Of a stretch of 64,000 bases of DNA, positions 54,183 through 62,560 are shown one piece after another. Under the pieces are notes generated by a model that searched no databases, was not told the origin of the DNA, and was given only the letters and a program-made list of their open reading frames with translations. Position numbers and translations under genes: made by a program. Numbering within the stretch: the stretch's first letter is position 1; each line of letters opens with the position of its first letter. The stretch is taken from assembly GCF_017306545.1 (NCBI RefSeq), contig NZ_JAFKID010000007.1, positions 124,001 through 188,000 on the forward strand. The letters are read 5' to 3'. Origin of the DNA: Mesorhizobium sp. Its GTDB lineage: Bacteria > Pseudomonadota > Alphaproteobacteria > Rhizobiales > Rhizobiaceae.

Positions 54183-55167
54183 GAATTTGCCCTAACGGAA
54201 TGAACCCTAGCGACGCCTTGCCCTTGGTGATGACCAGCGGCATGGAAGGCGAGGAGCCCAGCATGGCAAGGGCTGCGAAGCCCTGTTCGATCTGGCGTTT
54301 CTGCTCAGGGACGATGCCGGACAGGATGCCGGCGATGGCCTTGGGGTTGGTGAGCTTGATGTTCAGCCTAGCGTCGATCAGGCCGTCGGCGTCGATTGCG
54401 AGGGGGCCGGAGAGCGACACGCGCGCCTCGCCGGAGGAAAGTTCGAGGTTGGCGATCTCGATCGACTGGCCGCGCAAGCTTTTCGCGCCGGTTTGCAGCT
54501 TTGTGATGCCGTTCTTCAGGGTCGCCTCGCCGGCGGCGTCGAAGGCCGGCACCATGCGCCCGCCGATGGCGTCGGCGTCGATCTCGACGTCGCCGAAGCG
54601 GCCGCTGGCGACGAGGTCTTCGCCGTTCGGCCGCAGTTCCGTCTCGGCCTTGCCGGCGCTGAACAGCGAAACGGGGTCGCCTTCCTCCGGATCGGTCTGG
54701 CCCGAAAGGCCCTCGGCCGTCAGCCGCAGGCTGGACGGCCGCGGCCAAGACAGGCCGGTGTCGGCCGTCAGGCGATCCCAGTCGATCCACAACGGCGCCA
54801 TGCCGGGGGCCGTGGTCCTGAGCGGCCCGCGAAACTCGGCCGACGGCGAGAACGGCCGCAGGATCGTCGCCACCGCGTTGAGTTTGCCGCTGGTGGCCGC
54901 GACGTTGTGGGCATCGTCCTCATAGGCAAGGCCGTCGCAGGCGACGGCGAAGCGCAGCGGATAGCCGCTTACGGTCAGGTTGGCGCATTCGGCGTCGACG
55001 CCCTTTTCGTTGAGCGCGGCGATGGCCCTGGCGGCCTCGCCGCGGACGCGCTCGGCCAGCCAGAACCAGCCGGCGCTGTAGAGGCCGAACGCCACCAGCA
55101 GCGCCAGCACCAGCCACAAGAGGCCGCGGCGGCGAGCCTTCGGCGGGGATTGTTCACTTGACGTCAT
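54166..55167 (-). CDS. DUF2125 family protein
   Basis: A 333-residue protein from ATG 55167. It has one N-terminal membrane helix (GLLWLVLALLVAFGLYSAGWFW) and a long periplasmic beta-rich domain (DUF2125) with ANLTVSGYPLRFAVACDGLAYED. Function is unknown; family members are conserved in Rhizobiales near hisC-tyrC. Its 3' end overlaps the tandem-repeat hairpin after tyrC. Confidence 0.82.
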   Translation of the reverse strand: MTSSEQSPPKARRRGLLWLVLALLVAFGLYSAGWFWLAERVRGEAARAIAALNEKGVDAECANLTVSGYPLRFAVACDGLAYEDDAHNVAATSGKLNAVATILRPFSPSAEFRGPLRTTAPGMAPLWIDWDRLTADTGLSWPRPSSLRLTAEGLSGQTDPEEGDPVSLFSAGKAETELRPNGEDLVASGRFGDVEIDADAIGGRMVPAFDAAGEATLKNGITKLQTGAKSLRGQSIEIANLELSSGEARVSLSGPLAIDADGLIDARLNIKLTNPKAIAGILSGIVPEQKRQIEQGFAALAMLGSSPSMPLVITKGKASLGFIPLGQIRAIGE

Positions 55168-55241
55168 GCTGCCGCTCTCGTTAACGCGGGGAGTGCCGCG
55201 TTCCGCGCGGCGTTCCCTTCCTTGCATACAGGCTTGGCGAT

Positions 55242-55763
55242 ATGGGCGATTTTTGGGTTTTTGGCTATGGCTCGCTGATCTGGCGGCCGGGATTCGAGCA
55301 TGTCGAGGCGCGACGGGCGCGGCTCTACGGCTATCGCCGCTCGCTGTGCATCTATTCCTTCGTCCATCGCGGCACGCGCGAACGGCCGGGCCTGGTGCTG
55401 GGGCTGGACAGAGGCGGTTCCTGCGTCGGCCTCGCCTTTCGCGTGCGCGGCGAACGGCACGACGAGGTGATCGACTATCTGCGGGCGCGCGAGCTTGTCA
55501 CCAACGTCTATCTGGAACGCACTGTGGCGGTGCGGCTGGAGACAGGCGAGGTCGTGCCGGCCGTGACCTACGTCGCCGACCGCGCGCATGAGCAGTATGC
55601 CGGCGCGCTGGACGAGGGCAGGGCGGCGGCGGCGGTGCAGGGCGCGTCCGGCCAGTCCGGCCGCAACGAGGATTATCTTTCCAGCACGCTGGAACACCTG
55701 GCGTCGCTCGGCATCCGCGACCGCTGGCTGGAGGGCGTGGCGCGACGGCTCGCACCATCGTGA
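55242..55763 (+). CDS. gamma-glutamylcyclotransferase (ChaC-like)
   Basis: A 173-residue protein with the substrate-loop motif VFGYGSLIWRPGF at the N-terminus, RRSLCIYSFVHRGTRERPGLVLGL and a catalytic glutamate region in YLRARELVTNVYLE. ChaC-type enzymes split gamma-glutamyl peptides such as glutathione to 5-oxoproline. It is divergent from the DUF2125 gene by 74 bases. Confidence 0.9.
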   Translation: MGDFWVFGYGSLIWRPGFEHVEARRARLYGYRRSLCIYSFVHRGTRERPGLVLGLDRGGSCVGLAFRVRGERHDEVIDYLRARELVTNVYLERTVAVRLETGEVVPAVTYVADRAHEQYAGALDEGRAAAAVQGASGQSGRNEDYLSSTLEHLASLGIRDRWLEGVARRLAPS

Positions 55764-55870
55764 AGCAGCGATCCGGGCAAAACGGAACGTCTTTGCTTGG
55801 ACCGGATGGCGGCAGGCAATAGGGTCGGCGGGCAACCAGTCGATTCGATGGACGAACACGGAGATAGATC

Positions 55871-56818
55871 TTGCAGAAGCGCCGGCTCGGTCGAACAGAC
55901 CTCGAAATCGCCCCTCTCGTCTTCGGCGGCAACGTGTTCGGCTGGACGGCCGACGAGAAGACCTCTTTCGACCTGCTCGATCGCTTCGTCGAGGCCGGCT
56001 TCAACGCCATCGACACGGCCGACGCCTATTCGCGCTGGGTGCCGGGCAACAAGGGCGGCGAATCGGAGACGATTATCGGCAAATGGATGAAGGCGCGCGG
56101 TAACCGCGAGCGCGTCGTCGTCATCACCAAGGTCGGCTCGGACATGGGGCAGGGCAAGAAGGACCTGTCCGCCGCCCATATCGAGAAGGCCGTCGAGGAT
56201 TCGCTGAAGCGTTTGCGGATCGATGCCATCGACCTTTACCTGTCGCACTGGCCGGACCCGGCGACGCCGCACGAGGAGACGCTCGGCGCCTACCAGAAGC
56301 TGATCGAGGCGGGCAAGGTGCGCGCCATCGGTGCCTCGAACCTGGATGCCGGGCAGTTGCGTGCCGCCCTCGACATCGCCCGGCTGCGCGACCTGCCGCG
56401 CTACGAGGTGCTGCAACCGGAATACAATCTCTACGACCGCGCCTCCTTCGAAGGGTCGCTCAGCGATCTGTGCAAGGCCGAAGGGCTCGGCGTCATCACC
56501 TATTACAGCCTGGCCGCCGGCTTCCTGTCGGGCAAGTATCGCTCGATCGCCGATCTCGGCAAAAGCCCGCGCGGCGGCGGCGTGAAGAAATATCTCGACG
56601 GGCGCGGCCAGCGCATCCTCGGCGCGCTCGATGCGGTTTCAGCGCGGCACAAGGCAAAGCCCGCCGAAGTGGCGCTGGCCTGGATCATCGCCCGGCCTGA
56701 CGTGACGGCGCCGATTGCCAGCGCGACCAGCCTGGAGCAGCTCGAAAGCATGATCCGCTCCGCGTCGCTCACGCTGTCGACCGCCGATATAAGGGAACTG
56801 GACGACGCCAGCGCCTGA
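55871..56818 (+). CDS. aldo/keto reductase
   Basis: A 315-residue NADPH-dependent oxidoreductase with an AKR barrel: NVFGW, AIDTADAYSRW with the conserved Asp, the catalytic Tyr in DAYS, Lys in VVITKVGSD, and LYLSHWPDP. The start is TTG at 55871 with GGAG upstream. Substrate is not readable; the group often reduces sugars, aldehydes or steroids. An inverted repeat begins at its stop. Confidence 0.88.
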   Translation: MQKRRLGRTDLEIAPLVFGGNVFGWTADEKTSFDLLDRFVEAGFNAIDTADAYSRWVPGNKGGESETIIGKWMKARGNRERVVVITKVGSDMGQGKKDLSAAHIEKAVEDSLKRLRIDAIDLYLSHWPDPATPHEETLGAYQKLIEAGKVRAIGASNLDAGQLRAALDIARLRDLPRYEVLQPEYNLYDRASFEGSLSDLCKAEGLGVITYYSLAAGFLSGKYRSIADLGKSPRGGGVKKYLDGRGQRILGALDAVSARHKAKPAEVALAWIIARPDVTAPIASATSLEQLESMIRSASLTLSTADIRELDDASA

Positions 56819-56961
56819 GAGTCCTTTTGAAATCCCCGTGAGGCCGAGCTGCAAACGGTGCCCGGCTGCGCTCCGGTGCTCACGTACTTGATGTACGCTC
56901 TGCTCCGCGCTTGCCGGCCATCGTTTTCGCTACGGCCCGACGGTTTTCAAAAGGACTCTAA
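56818..56961. repeat. inverted-repeat-flanked intergenic element
   Basis: AGAGTCCTTTTGA at the left end and TCAAAAGGACTCT at the right end are exact complements about 115 bases apart. Between them lies a GC-rich section with GCTCACGTACTTGATGTACG, itself a hairpin (CGTAC / GTACG). The layout resembles a small non-autonomous element or a mosaic intergenic repeat of rhizobia. Confidence 0.6.
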
Positions 56962-56978
56962 GCTTATCTGAAAAGTGC

Positions 56979-57770
56979 CTACTTCGCCTCGGCCTTCAAT
57001 TCCGCCAGCCGCTTGGCGGCGGTCGGCGGCAGCGGCGGCGGGTTCGGCTGGCGCGAGGCTTCCACGAGCAGGCTATCGCAGGCTTCCTCGGTCGCGGAAA
57101 TCAGCCGCTGCATGAATTCCTCCTTGCCGAGCCCCGGCGGGATGGCGGGCAGGAAGCGGGCGCGGATGGTGCCCGGATAGCGCAGGAACTTGCGGCGCGG
57201 CCAGTAGAGGCCGGCGACATGGGCGACCGGCACCACCGGCAGGCCGAGCTGGGTGTAGATTTCGACGATGCCGTATTTATAGGCAGGCTCGGCACCGGGC
57301 GCCCGGCGCGTGCCCTCTGGATAGATGATGAGTTGGCGCGGATTGCGCGCCATTTCGGCGCGGGTGGCGGCCGTGACCGCCTTCAGGGCCTTGGAGCGGC
57401 TGCCGCGGTTGACCGGGATCATGCGCATCTTCTGGATGTACCAGCCGAAGAAGGGAATCCAGGTCAATTCCCGCTTGAGAATGTAGAGCGGGTCCTTCAG
57501 GTACGGGAAGAAGGCGATGGCGTCCCAGAACGACTGGTGCTTCGGCGCCAGGATGAAGGAGCCTTCGGGCAGGTTCTCTGTGCCGGTGATGTCGCTTTTC
57601 GTGCCGGCGATCACGCGATAGAGCCACAGGCTGGTGCGCGACCAGAATTTCGGTACGAACCAGGCGCGATGGCGCGGCGACAGGAAATAATAGGGTGTCC
57701 AGACGATCATCTGGACGATCAGGCTGACGTAGAAGACAAAATTGAACGCCAGCGAACGAAGATAGAGCAT
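56979..57770 (-). CDS. plsC: 1-acyl-sn-glycerol-3-phosphate acyltransferase
   Basis: A 263-residue inner-membrane enzyme that makes phosphatidic acid from lysophosphatidic acid. It has an N-terminal helix (FNFVFYVSLIVQMIVW), the HX4D motif in KHQSFWDAIAF, and YPEGTRRAPG. The C-terminal tail is Pro/Lys-rich. Several paralogues usually exist in rhizobia (plsC, olsA); distinction from an ornithine-lipid acyltransferase is not possible here. Confidence 0.9.
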   Translation of the reverse strand: MLYLRSLAFNFVFYVSLIVQMIVWTPYYFLSPRHRAWFVPKFWSRTSLWLYRVIAGTKSDITGTENLPEGSFILAPKHQSFWDAIAFFPYLKDPLYILKRELTWIPFFGWYIQKMRMIPVNRGSRSKALKAVTAATRAEMARNPRQLIIYPEGTRRAPGAEPAYKYGIVEIYTQLGLPVVPVAHVAGLYWPRRKFLRYPGTIRARFLPAIPPGLGKEEFMQRLISATEEACDSLLVEASRQPNPPPLPPTAAKRLAELKAEAK

Positions 57771-57831
57771 CGGTAGGGCCGCCCGGTAGGATTTGCCGTT
57801 CGTTACACCAGGCGCGGGAAAAAGGAAAACG

Positions 57832-58545
57832 CTACCGGAGCGAAGGCGAGGCGCCGGCCAGTGTGACGCCGTCCGGCGTCGGTTTCAGCGGCACGACGCC
57901 GCGCGCCAGCGCCAGCAGGTATTTGTTGTATTCGGTAAACAGCACCCGCAGCGCCTCCGGCTTGGTCAGCCAGCCGCCGTTGCCGAGGTCGGAATTGACC
58001 ACCGGATACGGCTCCAGCCGGGCGTTGCGCAGCAGCCGCCCCATCTCCAGGAGGCTGCGCGGCATATGATAGTTGTTGGTGACGAGGATGACGCTGCCGT
58101 AGTCGTGGCTTTCCACCCATTTGGCGCTCTCCTCGGCATTGCCGATGGTGTCGAGCGCGGTGCGGTCGAGGTCGACGCAGCAGGAGAACAATTTCTTGTC
58201 GCCGCCCATCGCCCGCTGCAACTGGAAGCGGCTGGCGGACGGATGGACGCCGCTGACGAGAAGCCGCTGGCCCTTGCCGGACTCCAGCAGTTCCATGGCG
58301 GCGTCCAGCCGCGACTGACCGCCGGTGAGCACGATGATGGCGTCGGCTCTTTCGGGATCGGCCGGCGTTTCCAGATGCGCGACGTGGCTGGCGAACCAGC
58401 CGAAGCCGCCGACGAAGCAGGCCGCCGCCAGGACGAGCAGGCCGAGCGCGGCGTGCAGAAAGGCGCGGCGGGAGATGCCCGCGAAACGGGCCGCCGTCGG
58501 TGAAGCGCTGGCCGTATCGATCGAATCCTGCCCGCTCATGGCCAT
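57832..58545 (-). CDS. YdcF-like (DUF218) membrane-anchored protein
   Basis: A 237-residue protein with one N-terminal membrane helix (HAALGLLVLAAACFVGGFGWF) and a DUF218 domain: DAIIVLTGGQSRLDAAMELLESGKGQRLLVSG, VILVTNNYHMPRS. The family is linked to envelope and vancomycin-type (SanA) phenotypes; its substrate is unknown. It lies downstream of ftsEX on the same strand, which hints at a cell-envelope role. ATG at 58539 is an alternative start. Confidence 0.86.
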   Translation of the reverse strand: MAMSGQDSIDTASASPTAARFAGISRRAFLHAALGLLVLAAACFVGGFGWFASHVAHLETPADPERADAIIVLTGGQSRLDAAMELLESGKGQRLLVSGVHPSASRFQLQRAMGGDKKLFSCCVDLDRTALDTIGNAEESAKWVESHDYGSVILVTNNYHMPRSLLEMGRLLRNARLEPYPVVNSDLGNGGWLTKPEALRVLFTEYNKYLLALARGVVPLKPTPDGVTLAGASPSLR

Positions 58546-58628
58546 ATGGTTAGCTCCGAAATGCGGCCTTTGGTAGATCGCGGTCGGACGCCGGTTTGCG
58601 TCCGGTCAACTTCATTGCGGATTTCTGC

Positions 58629-59615
58629 CTACGTTCCTTCCGTCTGCCGGGCGTCGATGTCGTTCAGGAACGCCACCACGGTGGCGTGCGAGGTTGCGGC
58701 CGTCAGCACGCCGATGACCAGAACCATCAGGACGACGCCGAGATAACCGGCCCAGCCGATGGCGAAATGGCCGAACAGGGCGGTCGCCTGGTCGGCCTGC
58801 GGGGTTGCCATGTTGCGCGACGACCACCAGGAAAAGACGATGAAGACGACGATCGCCGCCACGCCGCCGGCGGCCGCGCCCTTCATGCCGGTGACGAGGA
58901 AGTGGCGGCGGAATTCACGGGCGATGAAGCGCGCCTCGGCGCCGACGAAATGCAGCACCTCGATAATGTGGCCGTTGCCGGCCATGGCGCCGCGGGTGGC
59001 GAAGACCACCGTCAGCACCGTTGCCGCCAGCATCAGCACCAGGACGGCGATGCCGATGGTGACGGTGGTCCGTGCCATGGCGACCAGCCGGTCCACCCAG
59101 GTGCGGTGATCGTCCAGCGAGGCCGTCGGCAGTTTCGCCGCGAGCGCGGTGCGCAGGGCGGCGAAGTCGGGCGGGCTGTTCTCGTTGATGGTGACGACGA
59201 CGAGGCGCGGCACCGGCAGCGCCTCGATGTCCAGGCCAGGCCCCAGCCACGGTTCGAGCAGGCGGGCGGTGGCCTCGCGGTCGACGATGCGGGTGCCGGT
59301 CACGCCGGGCACCTTGCCGGCGATATCGGCGGCGGTGGCGAGGGCGGCCTCCATGTCCAGCCCGTCGGCCGGCTTGATCTGGATCGTCGCCTCGCGCGAA
59401 ATCTGGTTTTCCCACACCGAGGCGGTGTCGCGCACCAGCGTGACGGCGCCGAAGGTGAGACACGACAGGAAGGTCATGATGGCGATGACCAGCACCAGCG
59501 CGCGGCCGGCGATGTTGCCGGCCGGCACGATAGGCGCGCTGCGGCGTTGGGCGCGGTGGCGCGGGGCGACCTCGGCGATGTCGTCTTCCTGACGGTCGGC
59601 GGAAAGCTCAGTCAT
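58629..59615 (-). CDS. ftsX: cell-division ABC transporter permease FtsX
   Basis: A 328-residue inner-membrane protein with four helices. The first follows a basic N-terminal tail (RRSAPIVPAGNIAGRALVLVIAIMTFL), a large periplasmic loop (about 75-200, RIVDREATARLLEPWLG) follows, and three C-terminal helices with IIEVLHFVGAEARFIAREFRRH complete it. With FtsE it controls peptidoglycan hydrolases at the septum. It overlaps ftsE by eight bases. Confidence 0.9.
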   Translation of the reverse strand: MTELSADRQEDDIAEVAPRHRAQRRSAPIVPAGNIAGRALVLVIAIMTFLSCLTFGAVTLVRDTASVWENQISREATIQIKPADGLDMEAALATAADIAGKVPGVTGTRIVDREATARLLEPWLGPGLDIEALPVPRLVVVTINENSPPDFAALRTALAAKLPTASLDDHRTWVDRLVAMARTTVTIGIAVLVLMLAATVLTVVFATRGAMAGNGHIIEVLHFVGAEARFIAREFRRHFLVTGMKGAAAGGVAAIVVFIVFSWWSSRNMATPQADQATALFGHFAIGWAGYLGVVLMVLVIGVLTAATSHATVVAFLNDIDARQTEGT

Positions 59616-60267
59616 AGACGTCCAGCCTCCCGCCCGAGAGGATCAGCCGGCGCGCATCGACCTGGTCCATCAGGCCGAGGTCGTGCGTGGCGATGACGAC
59701 GGCGGTGCCCAGCCGGTTCAGTTCGATGAACAGGCGCAGCAGCCGGCGGGCAAGCTGCGGATCGACATTGCCGGTCGGCTCGTCGGCCAGCAAGATTTCC
59801 GGCTGCTCGATCAGGGCGCGGGCGATGGCGGTTCGCTGCTTTTCGCCACCCGAGAGCACCGGCGGCAGAACGTGCATGCGCTCGCCCAGTCCCACCCATT
59901 TGAGCAGTTCCGTCACGTCGGTGCGGTAGCTCGATTCCTCGCGTCCGCGCACGCGCAGCGGCAGCGCCACGTTCTCGTAGGTGGTCATGTGGTCGAGCAG
60001 GCGGAAATCCTGGAACACCACGCCGATGCGGCGGCGCAGCAGCGGCAGTTCCGAGCGCGGGATGCGGGCGCGGTCCTTGCCGAAGACGGTGATGAGCCCG
60101 CGCGTCGGCTTCAGCGACAGAAACAGCAGGCGCAGCAAGGTCGTCTTGCCGGCGCCCGAAGGGCCGCTGAGGAACTGGAACGAGCGCTCCGGTATCTGCA
60201 AGGTGATGTCGCGGAGGATTTCCGGACCCATGCCGTAACGGAGGCCGACATTTTCGAAGCGGATCAC
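59608..60267 (-). CDS. ftsE: cell-division ABC transporter ATPase FtsE
   Basis: A 219-residue ATPase, Walker A SGPSGAGKTTLLR, signature LSGGEKQRTAIARAL, Walker B ILLADEPTGNVD, and switch VVIATHD. The short opening MIRFENVGLRYG is family-typical. The start is GTG at 60267. It partners FtsX. A CtrA-type box lies in the divergent region upstream. Confidence 0.94.
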   Translation of the reverse strand: MIRFENVGLRYGMGPEILRDITLQIPERSFQFLSGPSGAGKTTLLRLLFLSLKPTRGLITVFGKDRARIPRSELPLLRRRIGVVFQDFRLLDHMTTYENVALPLRVRGREESSYRTDVTELLKWVGLGERMHVLPPVLSGGEKQRTAIARALIEQPEILLADEPTGNVDPQLARRLLRLFIELNRLGTAVVIATHDLGLMDQVDARRLILSGGRLDVYD

Positions 60268-60337
60268 GTTCGACGACCTGAATGACTGCGCGGCGGCGCG
60301 CCGCCCGTTTCTACGATGGGACCATCGGGCGGCATGG

Positions 60338-60352
60338 TTAACGGGCGGTTAA
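60338..60352. promoter_or_regulatory. CtrA-type binding site (TTAA-N7-TTAA)
   Basis: TTAACGGGCGGTTAA is a perfect match to the CtrA consensus, 71 bases upstream of ftsE and 120 bases upstream of the probable start of the divergent gene. A partial second site (TTAAC at about 60400) is nearby. It suggests cell-cycle control of ftsEX or of the divergent gene. Confidence 0.65.
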
Positions 60353-60457
60353 ATTTCAGGTCTTTCGGGTGCGTCAAAGTCTCTCCGGTCGCGAAGCGTT
60401 AACCAATTCCGTTTACGAAAAATGCAGCATGGGACAATCAGGGACGATATCGGCCGC

Positions 60458-61090
60458 ATGACGCACCAGGCAACGGCACGCCCGGTTTCCGGCGAAATCA
60501 TGGCCGCGGCCGCAGGCCAGCGGCGTGACGCGCCGGCATTCGATGTCGTCGATGCCGACTACGAGGAGGTGGCTCCGCCAGCCGGGCCGGCATCCGCCGC
60601 CGCACCGGAGCCGGCCGTTCCGGAGGTTTCGGGGCTCGGCGGCATGGAGATGCTGCGCAAGGCGGCGGCGCGGTCGATGCGGCGGGAACCGGCGCGCGGC
60701 GGCCCGCTGTTCTGGGCCGGCGGGATCGGCATGGCGCTTGCCGCCTTCTGGATATCGGGCGGGCACGCGCTGGTGCGCGATTCCGGTTTGCTGACGGGCG
60801 CGCCGACCACGAAAGCCGCTTTCAGCGTTACCGGCGTCAAGTCGCGCTTCGATATTTCCGGCCCCAAACAGGTGCTGATGGTCGATGGCGAGGCGGCCAA
60901 CGAGGGCAGCGAGGCGGGCGTGTTGCCGCCGCTGGAAATCCGCGTCGCCGCACCCGACGGCAGGGTGACGCGCTATACGCTGGGGACATCGGGCCGCCTG
61001 CTGGAGCCGGGACAGAGTTTCGCCTTTTCCAGCCGCCTCGACGTGCCTAAGAATGGGGTAGGGACCGTGACGGTCGCATTCGCCGAATAG
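60458..61090 (+). CDS. membrane protein with C-terminal conserved periplasmic domain (MJ0042-protein-like)
   Basis: About 210 residues from ATG 60458 (MTHQATARPVSG); ATG 60422 would add 12. A Pro/Ala-rich cytoplasmic part (to about 75) is followed by one membrane helix (GGPLFWAGGIGMALAAFWIS) and a domain of about 105 residues with FSVTGVKSRFDISGPKQVLMVDGEA. In rhizobia the gene divergent from ftsE often has a zinc-ribbon (MJ0042) N-terminus; no Cys pairs are present here. Function is unknown. Confidence 0.7.
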   Translation: MTHQATARPVSGEIMAAAAGQRRDAPAFDVVDADYEEVAPPAGPASAAAPEPAVPEVSGLGGMEMLRKAAARSMRREPARGGPLFWAGGIGMALAAFWISGGHALVRDSGLLTGAPTTKAAFSVTGVKSRFDISGPKQVLMVDGEAANEGSEAGVLPPLEIRVAAPDGRVTRYTLGTSGRLLEPGQSFAFSSRLDVPKNGVGTVTVAFAE

Positions 61091-61117
61091 GCTCTAGGCA
61101 ATCTGGAAAGGCGCATC

Positions 61118-61660
61118 ATGCCCGTTGTTCGCGGCAAGACCATCGAGGTGCTGTTCTCGGCATCGGCGATTGCCCAGCGCAGTCTCGAACTGGCCAAGGA
61201 GATCGCCTCGCGCGACTACCACGACCTTCTGGTCATCTCGGTGCTGAAGGGCTCCTTCATCTTCGCCGCCGACCTCATTCGCGCCATGCACGACGCCGGC
61301 CTTGCGCCGGAGGTCGAGTTCATCTTCATTTCCAGCTACGGCGCCGGCACCGCCAGCGGCGAGGTGAGGGTGCTGCGCGACATCGACAACGAGGTCGCCG
61401 GCCGCGACGTGCTGTTGATCGACGACATCCTCGAATCGGGCAAGACGCTGAAATTCACCCGCGACCTGATGCTGTCGCGTGGCGCCAAGAGCTGTTCCAT
61501 CGCCGTGCTGCTCGACAAGCGCATGCGCCGCCAGACGACGCTGAACGCCGATTACGTCGGCTTCGACTGCCCGGATTTCTTCGTTGTCGGCTACGGCATG
61601 GACGTGGGCCACGCTTTCCGCGAATTGCCTTTCGTCGGTATCGTGCGCGGCGACGCCTGA
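61118..61660 (+). CDS. hpt: hypoxanthine phosphoribosyltransferase
   Basis: A 180-residue enzyme that makes IMP (and GMP) from hypoxanthine (guanine) and PRPP. The PRPP motif is DVLLIDDILESGKTL, with ISVLKGSFIFAADLI near the N-terminus and GFDCPDFFVVGYGMD at the base-binding end. It is 27 bases downstream of the ftsE-divergent membrane gene. Confidence 0.94.
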   Translation: MPVVRGKTIEVLFSASAIAQRSLELAKEIASRDYHDLLVISVLKGSFIFAADLIRAMHDAGLAPEVEFIFISSYGAGTASGEVRVLRDIDNEVAGRDVLLIDDILESGKTLKFTRDLMLSRGAKSCSIAVLLDKRMRRQTTLNADYVGFDCPDFFVVGYGMDVGHAFRELPFVGIVRGDA

Positions 61661-61710
61661 AATCCCGTGAGGGCGGGCCGGAAGCAGCGAAAGTTTAACG
61701 CTTAGCCGCC

Positions 61711-62088
61711 ATGGTGCGCGCCATGGCAAAGCTCCTGATCGTCGAGGACGACGAGTCCGTCCGCACCCTTGCAGCCCGCGCGCTCGAACGCGCCGGCCAC
61801 CAGATCGACGTTGCCGCCGATGGCGCGCAGGGCCTGGCCTCGATCCGCGCAGCCGGGGGCGGCTACGATCTCGTCGTCTCCGATATCCGCATGCCGGAGA
61901 TGGACGGCATCGAGATGGCGAAGGCCGCCGCCGCCGCCTATCCGGCGATGCGCATCATGTTGGTGACGGGCTATGCCGACCAGCGCGAGCGCGCCGAGGA
62001 ACTGGACGGCATCATCCGCGACGTCGTGCAAAAACCCTTCACGCTGGCCGAAATCCGCGAGCGTGTGAGCCGCGCGCTCGCCGCCTGA
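61711..62088 (+). CDS. cpdR: single-domain response regulator, CpdR-like
   Basis: A 125-residue stand-alone receiver with the acidic pair in LLIVEDDESVRTLA, the phospho-acceptor Asp in DLVVSDIRMPEMDG, Thr in MLVTGYADQ and Lys in DVVQKPFTLAEI. The wording ADQRERAEEL..VVQKPF matches rhizobial CpdR, which controls ClpXP localisation and proteolysis of CtrA in the cell cycle. The gene lies near a CtrA box and ftsEX. ATG at 61723 may be the true start. Confidence 0.85.
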   Translation: MVRAMAKLLIVEDDESVRTLAARALERAGHQIDVAADGAQGLASIRAAGGGYDLVVSDIRMPEMDGIEMAKAAAAAYPAMRIMLVTGYADQRERAEELDGIIRDVVQKPFTLAEIRERVSRALAA

Positions 62089-62117
62089 CGGGCGCCCATT
62101 CGACGATATAGCCGAAG

Positions 62118-62516
62118 TCAGGAAACCGGCTCGGCTTCCGTGTCTGGCTGCGCTTCATTTTCCCAGAAGGTCAGCCGGTTGCCGAACGGATCGGTGACGG
62201 TGACTTCCCTGGTCCGCCACGGCGTGTGCTCCAGCCCAGGCCTTGCGAAGCGGTATCTTTTCCCGATCAGGTCCTGGTGGAAGGCGACGATATCCCGCGT
62301 CTCGATTCGCAGGGCCGAACCGGGCGTGCCGTCGCCATGATGCTCGCTCAAATGAAGGATGCAGGCATCGCGTGAGATACCGACGTAGAGCGGCGCATCG
62401 TCGTCGAAGCGGTGCTCCCAGTCGATCCTGAAGCCGAGGAACCCGACGTAGAATTCACGCGCCTTGGCGATGTCGAAGATGCGCAGGATGGGCGTTACGC
62501 CGCCGAGCTTCGTCAT
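62118..62516 (-). CDS. glyoxalase/bleomycin-resistance (VOC) family protein
   Basis: A 132-residue VOC-fold protein: LGGVTPILRIFDIAKAREFYVGFLGFRIDWEHRF, ILHLSEHHGDGTPG and the C-terminal VTVTDPFGNRLTFWE. The layout resembles bleomycin-binding and glyoxalase-superfamily proteins; the ligand is not known. It is convergent with cpdR and precedes a DUF4175 gene. Confidence 0.86.
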   Translation of the reverse strand: MTKLGGVTPILRIFDIAKAREFYVGFLGFRIDWEHRFDDDAPLYVGISRDACILHLSEHHGDGTPGSALRIETRDIVAFHQDLIGKRYRFARPGLEHTPWRTREVTVTDPFGNRLTFWENEAQPDTEAEPVS

Positions 62517-62560
62517 GGTTCATCACCGCCGGACCACGTTCAAAGGATTTCGGATCGCGC

